64,000 nt of DNA from Anastrepha obliqua (Eukaryota > Arthropoda > Insecta > Diptera > Tephritidae). The stretch covers positions 33,320,501 to 33,384,500 of the forward strand of contig NC_072896.1 in the NCBI RefSeq assembly GCF_027943255.1, read 5' to 3'. Under the pieces are notes generated by a model, which made no database searches, was not told the origin of the DNA, and saw nothing but the letters and a program-made list of their open reading frames with translations. Made by a program: the position numbers and the translations under genes. Positions 46,201-58,200 of this stretch are shown here, one piece after another; position 1 is the first letter of the stretch; each line of letters opens with the position of its first letter.

Positions 46201-49200
46201 ATGATTTATTGCCTTGATTTGTATGCTTTGTCTGATAAGCATGAGTGTTTTTATACCGGTGTATATAAGCGCATATTCACACATGTATACATATGTGTCA
46301 ACGATAGATGGCAACCCAACGTAAGCGCAACCGATGAGCAACGAGTCAGTTCGTATCGAGTGGCAGAACGACACGGATGTACGGTGGTTTTAATTTAACT
46401 CGAATGTAACAATATTATAAGCGTTTTCCTAAAATACAAAGTCTAATTAGTTAGCGCGAACTCTTCGCAAGCTGCTTATAGAAATTACTTATTTATAACA
46501 AGTCAGAAGTGGATTTGATATCCATACGCCTACAACGAAAGCAAAAATTTCAACGCTGCGGCAAAGGTGTACAAACACACAAACGACGGGAATCTTCCAC
46601 GTTCAACGGCAGCGCAAACGTGCACGAAATAGCAAAACGGCGCATCGCCAGGGAATAGAGAAGATTGTCAACGGCAGTCGAGTACTGCGAAACGAAGCCA
46701 AAGCAAAACGCCAGCGTAGTAAAAGGAACGACAAACGGAGCAATTACAACGTCTGGGTAAGAGTCTCAACAGTCAGCGTATTGTGTGTTTGCCGATATTT
46801 GCAAAGACAATTCAACGAAGGCAAGTGTGCTATACACGAAGGCGACTGCGTGGCATAGTCTCGACTGCGCAGCTATAAAACGACGCTTTTTCAACTTCTC
46901 TGCTTGTACGGGCGAACGTTCAAATTTGAATACGCATACATACAGACACTAGTTGATTGACGTGCGAGCGACGATTTCAATTGAAGTTGCAAGACGAGGT
47001 AGTGGCGAGCAAAGAAGAGACAACGAAATAGAGGCGAATAAAGTACAGTGGAGCCTGAATAAAAGGACGGTGAAATATATTATTTTAAGAATAGTGGGTT
47101 TCTACTAAAATTTTATTTTTCACCATGATCAAGTTAAACACTCTAAGGATCGTACAACTGAACACGTTATTAAGGGCAAATGATTTACCAACCACAGGCG
47201 CTAAAGCAATTAAAATTGCAAAGTTGCAAGAAGTTTTGGGTACCGATGAGGTAGATCCGATGGAGCTTGAAGACGATAGTGCCGTGTCCTCAAACGACTT
47301 ACGCACGCAATTGAATAGTTTGAAAGAGGCAATGGCAGGGCTAACATTAGCTATTGGCACCATGAATCGTAACCCAGAGGTCATAACCGGTAATGAAGCA
47401 AATCAGCAAACGATAAACAACAACGATGATGGTAGGCCAAGCTCAAGTGTTGCGAGCTGGGAGTCTGCGGAGGGGTTACGAACGCCATCAGGTCCAACCA
47501 TGAGAATTCAGGATATGATAGGGGTAATGCCTGAATTCGACCCAATAAAAGGAACTACGACCTCAAGGCAATTTATAAGTCGAACTCAACAATTACAACA
47601 GTGCTATGGTTGGAGGGAAGAGATGATTTTGATTGCAATCCAGCACAAAATGAAAGGCATGGCCAAGCAGTGGCTGGATGCACAAAATGTTTTTAGTTCT
47701 TGGTCACAATTTGTGCACGCATTTGAAACAGACTTTCCGTCAACACAGAATGCGGCTGAAACTCATAAGACTCTTATGAAACGCAAACGTAAACCCAACG
47801 AAAACTATTTGGAGTATTATTATGCCATGTTAACGATAGGTCGACAAGGTGGGGTGGACGATGTATCCATCAACACGCATATTATCGGTGGGCTTAACGA
47901 TAGTATTCTAACAAAAACTTTGGCAACGATGAATTTTGCGACGTGTAGCCAATTGTTGGTGGCACTCAAAAATTTAACGACAGTCAGCAATGCATCGGTG
48001 AATCCAGCGACGGAAACTCAGCAAACACTAAGAGCCGAAGAGAAACCAAAACCGAATCTGACACAGATAAAATGTTTCAACTGCAATGATTATGGTCACA
48101 TTGCAGCCAAGTGCCAACGACCACAGCGAAAACCAAGGTGTACCATATGCAAGAAGACGGATCATGAAGCCAAGAATTGTAACAAAAAGACTTCAGTTGC
48201 GAAGATTGGTGACGAAACCGACCGAGACGGAGCACCTCCAATTACGAAAATTGTGGAGCTTAACGGAAGGCAACTCAACGCTTTCATTGACACTGGTAGC
48301 GTATGCTCATTAATACGCGCATCGGCAGTAGGTGATATTCAGACGACAGGAACTCGGAGATGCTTCACGGGGTTTGGAGGATCCAAGGTGCAGGTCGCGA
48401 AACAGATCAACGTACAGATTACGGTGGACAATGTTCCACGAGAAGCCATATTGTATCTGGTTGCCGATGAGATGCTACCTTACGATGTTTTATTAGGTCG
48501 CGATGTATTACAGCAGGACGGGTATCACATGGTGATTGGCAATGGGTTACTACGCCTGGAGGAAGACAGACCGACGGAATTTAATATATCTAGCTGCCTG
48601 TCGGAAGAAGACAAAAACAAGACAGAAAATCTTTTGTTAACGTTTAAGCAATGTTTTGCAGAAGGCATTAGTCAAATTGGTAGGTGCAACAACGCACAAA
48701 TGACCATAAGTGTAACGACATCAGAGCCGATCTTAGGCAAACGGTACCAGGTTCCGTTTTCACAACGCCCGATTTTATCGGAAATTTTAAAGGAACTGTT
48801 GGACAACGATATCATTCGTCCGAGTGATTCTCCACACGCTGCGTCGGTGCTTTTGGTTAAGAAGTCCAATGGGGAGAGTAGAATGTGTATTGACTTCCGA
48901 GCATTGAACGAAGTCACGGTTAAGAAAAACTATGTTATGCCAATCGTGGAGGAACAGCTTTCACGTCTAGCGGGCAATAAATATTTTACGACACTGGACA
49001 TGACTTCCGGCTATTATCAAGTTCCTATGAACGAAGAATCGAAGAAATATACTGCATTTTTAACGCATGAAGGACTATTTGAACACAACGTTATGCCTTT
49101 TGGTCTGGTGAACGCTCCAATGGTCTTCCAGGAGATTATTGTAAATTTGATAAAAACGCTTAAACATCGGGACAAAGTGGTAAGCTACGTGGATGAGGTC

Positions 49201-52200
49201 ATCATAGCCACGAAGTCCGTTGACGAAGGTATTGACGTACTTAAAGAATTTTTAAAAGCTGTGAACGCAGCGGGTCTTACGCTTAGACCTTCGAAGAGTA
49301 CATTTCTGGCTGAGCAAGTGCAGTTTCTAGGTCATGACATCAACTCCGACGGCATACGTCCGGGAGAAAACAAAACGAAAGTGATTGAAGGGTTTCCAAA
49401 ACCAACAACTATCAAAGCGGTACGACAATTTCTGGGAGTAACTGGCTATTTCCGGAAATTTGTCAAAGAATATAGCATTATAGCACGTCCACTGACCATC
49501 TTGTTGAAAAAGGATGCAAATTTTATCTGGAATGTTGAACAGAACGACGCATTTGAGAAATTGAAATCGATTATCACAACTAAACCAGTACTAACGATAT
49601 ATGTACAACGCGATAAAACCACACCAAGTGCATACGGATGCGAGTAGTCTAGGATTATCTGGCATATTGTTGCAAAACGATAGTGGAAACGAATGGAACC
49701 CTGTGTTTTATTTTAGCAGGCAATGCAATGATGCCGAAAGTAACTATGCCAGTCACGAATTAGAAGTTCTAGCAATCGTAGAAACGTTGCAACGATTTCG
49801 TATGTATTTGCTGGGGCATAACTTTAAAGTAATCACCGACTGTAACGCTATTGCGGCAACAAAAGCAACGACGCCATTGTTACCTCGGATCGCAAGGTGG
49901 TGGCTCAAACTTCAAGAGTTCGATTTCACGTGCATTCATCGCGCAGGAACGAAGAATACGTTAGCAGATGGGTTAAGTAGATGCCCGACACTTCCTCCAA
50001 TGGAACCGACAACGATTGCTGATTCGATATACCGAGTGGTCGAGATTGACAACGACTGGATATCAGCAATGCAACGCCAAGACGACGTGCTTAAAGACAT
50101 CATCGCTATTCTTAATGGGAAGTCAGCACCGAACGAGCGTCAACTTAAAGATGACTATGAATTGCTAGGTCAACGATTATATCGTAGAGTCGACGGCAAC
50201 AAGCGACTAGCGGTACCACGAGGAGTGAGGTGGCGTCTAGTGAGATCGTGCCACGATGAAGCCGGTCATTTTGGATTGGACAAAACATATGAGCGATTAT
50301 CGAAAGAATTTTGGTTCCCACGCATGCGACGATATATTAAATCATACATTGCGTCATGCCCCGAATGTTGTGTCAATAAAGTGACAGGAGGTAAGAGGGA
50401 AGCACAGTTACACATCAGCGATGTTGTGCCGATACCCTTCAGATGCGTGCATTTAGACCATCTAGGGCCGTTCGTGCGCAGCAAAAGGGGCAACTTTTAC
50501 ATACTAGTAATTGTATGCGCTTTTACCAAATATGTAATATTACGAGCCGTACGCAACACAAAGACGACGCCAGTACTTACAACCCTACGAGAATATATTA
50601 CGGTATATGGAAGCCCAAGGCAAATCATTTCCGACAGGGGCACGGCTTTCACGTCGAAGGAATTCCGGAACTTCGTTCAACAATACGACATACGGCATGT
50701 CCAAGTAGCAGTTCGGACGCCCCGAGCCAATGGTCAAGCTGAGCGGGTCAATAAGACGATTCTAACCTCACTCAAGTGTATGATCAGAAACGATAAAGAC
50801 TGGGACCAGGCACTACCGCAACTTCAATGGTGTCTTAACTCACAAAGCAACGCCACAACTAGGCAGAGTCCGAATAGTCTAGTTTTTAACTTCCAGCTAC
50901 GAGACGTAACGGCAAATCGATTAATTCAAGCTGTGCAAGATTACAAGGATGACAACGAGAGTGAGCGCGAAGACGTCCAACTCGACATCGTGGCCGAACG
51001 AATCAATTCAGAAAAAACGAAATGGAAACAGAGGTTCGACGCAAAGCATCGATTCCCCAGGCAGTACAATGAAGGAGATCTGGTGGTGATTGACCATGTA
51101 CCCCCAGCCTCTGGTACCTCGCGCAAACTCGAACCAGCATACAAAGGACCATATGTTGTGACAAAGGTCTTACCAAACGATCGCTATGTGGTCGAGGACC
51201 TCCCAGATATACCCAAATACCGGAAACGCTATGCAGGCATATTCACGAACGACAACATGAGACCGTGGATAGACAGCAGTATCGTTGATGATGACTATGA
51301 ATCAATTGACGAAGATGTTAACGACGAATCGTCCAGGGGAGACGATCAATCAGGATTGGCCGAGCTGTCAACGATAGATGGCAACCCAACGTAAGCGCAA
51401 CCGATGAGCAACGAGTCAGTTCGTATCGAGTGGCAGAACGACACGGATGTACGGTGGTTTTAATTTAACTCGAATGTAACAATATTATAAGCGTTTTCCT
51501 AAAATACAAAGTCTAATTAGTTAGCGCGAACTCTTCGCAAGCTGCTTATAGAAATTACTTATTTATAACATATGTATGTATGCAATAGCGTAATGTAGTG
51601 CAAGATTTTTGTATTTCATGGTGTTGTGCAGCATTGGAGGATCCCCTTAGTCAGTCTGAAGTCCGCTTTTGAAGTAATATTAGCATTTTTCTATGGAGAG
51701 TAAAATAGGTGTAAGATGTTTAGACCACTTTTGGCTACATTACTTTTACTTATTTAGCGTATATTATTATTTATAAAAGTCAAGCTCATTAGGGAACAAA
51801 AACCATATAAATGATTTTCTCAAACTTTGTGAAAAAATTATGAAAATTCTGCAAATTTTTACAAGGATTTCAAACTTACTAATCAGAAGTTTTAACATAA
51901 CTTTTGGTACATAATTTTAAAGCCCATTGAATTTTATTAAATAAACTCCAAGTTGCAAGTGGGTACAAAATACCGTTGATTTTTGAAAATTTTTCTTGCT
52001 GGCAATGTAAAGCACGTTTTTTCATACAAAGTACGTTCAAGTTCTCTGACTATTCATTTATTTAAAAAAAAAAATTAACAGGTATATTTCTTACTACAAG
52101 AAGAACCACATAATTGAAAGTTTCAAATTTAAAATAATTAAAAAAATTTCCATAATATATTTGAATAAATATCGAGTATTCGTTATATAGAAAAAAATGC

Positions 52201-55200
52201 TATGCCTTATCGTCAACAAAAAAGGAACTTAAATTTGCACAACATTTTACCAGAGTTAATATACGAAAACAGCTTAACTAGAATTTTTCTTAAATTCTGA
52301 ATAAGAAGTATGAAATTTGAATAAACAATTTCAGATTGTAATCGTCGTCATCATCAATCGTAATTTTGTACAAAGTTTGACACTTCAAGTTATATGGTTT
52401 GCTATATTTTTTTCCAACAAAAAAATAAAAAAATAAAACTAAAATAAAATAAAAAATAAAATAAATAATAAAAACTTTGCTCTAGTGCTATTATTGTGAC
52501 CGCCACTGCACCTATAACGTTAATTCATGGAAAAAAGGCACATTTTTATGATTTTTTTGATGACACAGTTAAAATTTATTCGTCAAATCTTTTACTACAT
52601 AAAACTATAGCATTTAAAGTATATTATATTTTGTGAAATTTTCATCCAAAAATATTTAAAAATACGGCAATGGCAGAAATTATTCGGACGCATCTCAAAA
52701 AAAAGTAGTTTTGCGGTGCCCCTCATAACTCGGTGTTAAATCATCTGAAATCAAAAAACCAAAGTTAATTCGCTAGATAATCGTTTTCTCCGGGTAACGC
52801 CGAGAGGGTTTTTTGAAATTAAAAATTTTTCGATTTTTGGGAACACGTTAAAGTCAAAAACACGATTTTCGCGTAAAAAATCGGTGAATTAGTTACCGTA
52901 AAAACAAAAGTATCAACAAATTCGAAAAAAACTTCGGCGTTACCTTGTAAAACATCTACAGAAAAAGTGTTCAAAATTTCAAAAGGATCGGTGCAGTAGT
53001 TTCAAAGTTATGAGGGGCACCGACTTGGAAAACGTAAGTTGTGGGAAAAACGCTTTAAAGTTCAAATGGCGCGCGGTTGAGCCAGGTAGGTAGCAACACT
53101 TACATGGCTGTATCTTTGTAAGTTTTGCTCCGATTCATCTAAAATTTTCACAGAACATTCTTGAAAGGTTCTTCATTTAAAAAATCAAATAAAAAAAAAT
53201 TCAAAAAAAAATTTAAAAACGTTACTCCCCCCTTAAAACTCTTTATGCAGATACAAATTTACAACCCACCGATCCTAAATAGTATTAACGCTTCAATGAT
53301 TCTGCTATTTAGCATTTTGCCAATGAAGCCTACAAAGCCCGATACTACCCAAGATCAGTGAGTGTTGCAGTGATTGTCTCCCCTTTAACATTGTTAAAGA
53401 CTCCTTCAATATCAACAAAAGCAGGTAAAGTAAATTCCTGTTTGTGCAATGAACTCTCTACCGTGTAAATAAGGTTATGGAAAGCTGTCTCCATTGATTT
53501 CCCTTTTGTATAGGAATGCTGTGCCGTCGATATAAGATTTTTATATATAGTTAAGCTGAAGGGAAATTCTATCAACCTCTCCATAGTTTGCAGTAGGAAA
53601 GAAGAAAAAGATATCGGTCTTACGACTTATGGGTGAGCAGGTGAATTTTTACCAGATTTTGGAATAAAACAATTTTGACTTGTCTCCACTTAAGAGGTAT
53701 ATGACCGTGAAAAAAGCAACCTCTGAAGGTTGTTAGTAGACAGTGTGTTAAATATCCAGCGACTTTCTGCAGTTCCACTGGATAAATACCATCTAGTTCC
53801 GGTGATTTAAAGGGTTTGAAACATTCAATCGCTCATAAAAGTCGGCCCTCAGATATAGCGTCTATTCTGACTCCACCGCAATGTTCTGTATCTTCTATGA
53901 CATACCTAGTAATGTATGAGTAGCCTGGAAAACGAGTGTTAAGTAAAAGTTCTAAAAACTCTTACTAGTTGTACGAGTAGTGAATGTACCATCACTTAGT
54001 CTTTCTGTGCTTAGTCACTTCTTTGTTTATTTTCCTTTAGGTTTCCGTACATATACATTTTTATTAAATTTTTTTTTTATCATAATCCATTTTCCAGATA
54101 TTGTCGAGGTTATTTGTAATGCCACCGGTATCCCGCATTTACAGTTCGATTGGCATGTACAGGAAACCGAACACCACAGACACAATCACCAGTTGACTGT
54201 GAATGTGGCACCTACGGAGCAAATGCTCTCAGTCGCTATTTTGGATATTATGAAGAACCTGAATTGGAAATCTTTTTCGATCGTCTACGAGAACAGTCGA
54301 AGTAAGTAATAAATTTTCGTTTAGTGTATGTTTTAAACGCTTCCTGACCGTCTCCCTATATGCTTTCCTAAGAGGATGAAAAAAAGTCTTATTTGTCTTT
54401 TAGAATTCTCTTTAAAACTTAATATCACTCTTTAAAGATATAAAAAAATTATCACTTTTAGGTTTGACTCGCATGCAACTTTTATTCGGCTGGCGTCAAC
54501 TTCATAAAACTGGCATAAAACTATGGAAATTCGAACGTGGCGATGATTATCGCATACTTTGGAAATTCATCAACAATGCGCGTGAAAAGTATGTGATATT
54601 AGATTGCCCCGCCGACATGCTCACCGAAGTGATCAATGCATCCATATACTATAATATGACGGGACAATTTAATGTGAGTTTTCAATATAATTTTTTGTTC
54701 CTTATTTATATTAAAATATTTCTTATTCTTCCAGCAATGGTTTCTCACGAGTCTGGATACTCATACAACCAATTTACGCTCTTTATACTCTCCCAAATTT
54801 CTTGCCGTCATGGTTGCTCTGCGTATGCGTCCTTTTAAGCCACCTCCAGTGCACGATGAAGCGGACTTTTTCGATAAAGAACAGTTCGAACAGGTAGGAA
54901 ATATTTTGCAATTCGTTATTTTGTCTGAATGACAACCGCGAGGAAAATAGTTTTCAAGTGGACCGATAATTTATTTCACTGTGCACGGATTGTGAACTCG
55001 TTTCGGGCCGGTATTTCAAATTTCAAGTATCTTTTTCTTGAAAACTGGGGCGAATCGGGCAAAACGGCGGACTTCATTGAATTAAGAAGGCCCCAAATAA
55101 GTAAGATTAACTAAGAAAACCGTTGCCAAAATTTTGATCTCACACAGTGTTTCCATTGAATTCAACTAAAGCATAGTTATTTATGTTACCCCAGTATAGA

Positions 55201-58200
55201 ATTTTTTTTAACTTCGAGTATTTTTAAGATTTTTTTTAATTTTTTAGGATAAATAGGTTCTTATTTGCTCAAATTTTTACAAACCTTTTATTTTGTAAAT
55301 TTATTATTGTAAAAATTGTATTATTATGCGGATTATTCATCGTTGAAACATTTAGTATAGAATTTTTTCAAGTGAAATAGCTTCGAGTATTTTTAAGATT
55401 TTTATTAATTTTTTGGGATAAAAAGTGTTTTTGAGAAAATATTTTTTTGTTTTTTAGTTTTTGGAGAAAATTTTTTTTGATAAAAATTTTTGAAAAAAAA
55501 TTCCTTTTGCCTAAAATGTTCGTTCAACATTCATCTTTTGTCTCATTCCCTTTTTTTCTTATTTTGGTCATTAATAGCTGAGGCTTTACTCAGAAATCTC
55601 TGAAAGTTTTACACTGGGACTCTCTAAACTTAAAAAAAATAACAAAAAACAAACTTCCCAAAATTTTAGTCAAAAAAAATAAAATAAAAAATCGAAGTTT
55701 AAAAATGTTAAAGAGGACCCCAGATTACCAAAAAACTTAAAATTTTTAAATTATTTCAAATTTGTTTTGAATTTGGTTCTTATAATATTAAAGCCTATAA
55801 ATGCGTGACTACCATTCGCAATTCACAGAGAGAACGTCGGTTCGAATCTCGGTGAAAACATCAAAATTAAGAAAAACATTTTTCTAATAGCGGTCGCCCC
55901 TTGGCAGGCAATGGCAAACCTCCGAGTGTATTTCTGCCATGAAAAAGCTCCTCACAAAAATATCTGCCGCTCGGAGTCTTCTTGAAACTGTAGGTCCCTC
56001 CATTTGTGGAACAACATCAAGGCGCATACCACAAATAGGAGGAGGAGCTCGGCCAAACACCCAAAAAGGGTGTACGCGCCAATTATAATATATATATATA
56101 TAAATAAAAAAACATTACAAAAAATTTTTAGTGGGTTTTCCTAAACTTTCAAAAATAACGGAACAAAACTTCACATTTTTGTAAAGAAACATTTTTTAGT
56201 TAAAAATCGTTGAAAAAAATTTTTTTTTTAAGATTTTTATAAGTTGGTTTAGGAAGAAAATTTGTTTGAGAGAAGAGTTTCTTTTGTTTAAAGTTTATGG
56301 AAAAATAGTTTTTTTTTAAATGTTTAAAAACATTTGGTGTTCAAAATCGTTGGAAAATTTTTATTTTTTAAGATTTTTAAAAGTTTGTTTAGGAAGAAAA
56401 GTTTGTTTGAGAAAAGAGTTTCTTTTGTTTAAAGTTTTTGGAAAAATAGTTTTTTTTTTAATTTTTGAAAAAAAAAAAATTTGTTCAAAATTTTTATAAT
56501 ATAAATTTTTGGGAGGCAAATTTTTTTGTTCAAAATTTTGTTAAATGTTTTTTTTAGTGTCCCCTAACAATTTTTTGTTATAAATTTTTTGAACATTTTT
56601 TATTTTTCTCGGGAAAAACACTCCCCCAAATTCTTTTCTTATTCTATTCAATAATAACTGAGGATATGCTCAGTAATCTCTCAAACATTCACAGTGGGAT
56701 TCACTAAATTTTTAAAAATATAAAAAAATTGACATAAAATGGCTCGATTTTTTTCGTCTCAGGGTACTCTGAGCTGCAGTTGCTCTAGTAAATTAACCTA
56801 TGGGTTAGTATAAAGTAGGCACCGCTTTACATGATTTGATTGTCCCAGTAATCATAACGCAGAACGACCGTTGGGTCTTTCCATTCTTTTTGGAGTAACA
56901 TATTTTCTTACGCTGTGATCCAGTTTAACATTTTTGTTCAGCATGTCCTTAGGCATTTCGACATCGGCGAGAGAGCAGAATGAAACGAGATACAAAATCA
57001 CCAGTTTATCTGAGGTCTAAAATACGGCCAAAATTTCATGGAAATTACTGTGATGATAATTTTTTAGAGCCAATTAACTTTATTTCCCTTTTAAATATGA
57101 CTTATTTTTATCCCTTTGAGGAAGAATACACAAAAAACACGGCTTACGCCTTGCAGTGTACAAAATTGTTATAAAATTTCTGCTCATGACTCTTTATAAA
57201 TATACAAACAATGTAAAGGGTGGTTAAATTTCAAGCGTCGATGTTGAATGTTAACCACACCTAAACTTCAACGACACCGTTGGACTTCTTTCTTTGGGGT
57301 TATTTGAAAGAAAAGATGTACGTCGATAAGCCAGCAACAATTCAAGAGCTAAAGGATGAGATAATTCGGCACATTAACGGCATAGAACCTTAATTATGCC
57401 TCAGCGTCATCGAAAATTTGGACCATCGGATGGAGTTGTGCCACCGAGGCCGCGGCGGCTATTTGGCCGATATTTTGTTCCATACGTAATTGAGCCATAC
57501 CCATATTATCATAATAAAGAGAAATGACAATGATTTCTTAAAAAAATTGTATTTTATTCAAACTCAACACGGGCCCTTGAAACTGAACCACTCCTTATTT
57601 CAGGGTTAAAGAGACGTATATACCAACAACTTCATATGAAACCAAATATTTTTTATTTATTTGTTTATTATTTTCTATTATTTATTTATATGTGAAAACA
57701 GTAATAATCATATATAATTATTACACTTATGAACTAAAGCACTGCCTACTAAGGCCTTCGTCTTCCAACACTTTTTATTCCTTCATTCTATTTATGTCCT
57801 TATTTTGAAATTTTTACAGACATGCACGTTTAGTTTTTGCAGATTTTGTCTGAAAGAACCCTTAATAAAATTTTCCGAGGAATAATTTTTTAGCACATTT
57901 TAACCCTTTAGCGACCTTAGACATGCAATCTTTTTAAAACATCTCCAAAAAAGGATCAAAACGACCCTATTTTTAGCGAGATAATGGGTTAAGATATTCC
58001 ATAAAAATATTCCTCTTGAAATTCTACTTTACATATTTAAACTTGGTATTTGTTTCATATAAGTATTCTAACCGTTTTTTCCACTTTTTCGAGAATCGCC
58101 CAGAGCACAAAATTTAACATGAAATTGGCTATTCAAAACATTTTTTTTCTGAAAAATGCAAAAGGCTCGAGTGTTTTATTGAGTATTATATATATATCGG

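Larger units (their letters stand above)
46296..51570 (+). mobile_element. Ty3/Gypsy LTR retrotransposon, recent insertion, two frame units
   Basis: 5275 bp with identical 205-bp LTRs, TGT...ACA ends and a 4-bp target duplication TATG (46292-46295, 51571-51574). Order: LTR, about 620-base leader, gag, protease, reverse transcriptase, RNase H, integrase, LTR. No env. It sits in intron 3 of receptor B in the same orientation. Confidence 0.95.

Noticed and set aside
47085..47384. Minus-strand frame over the gag start
   Set aside because: Shadow of the gag frame; no independent support.
53161..53361. Lys/Phe-rich 66-residue frame
   Set aside because: Starts in an A-rich run and has no recognisable homology.
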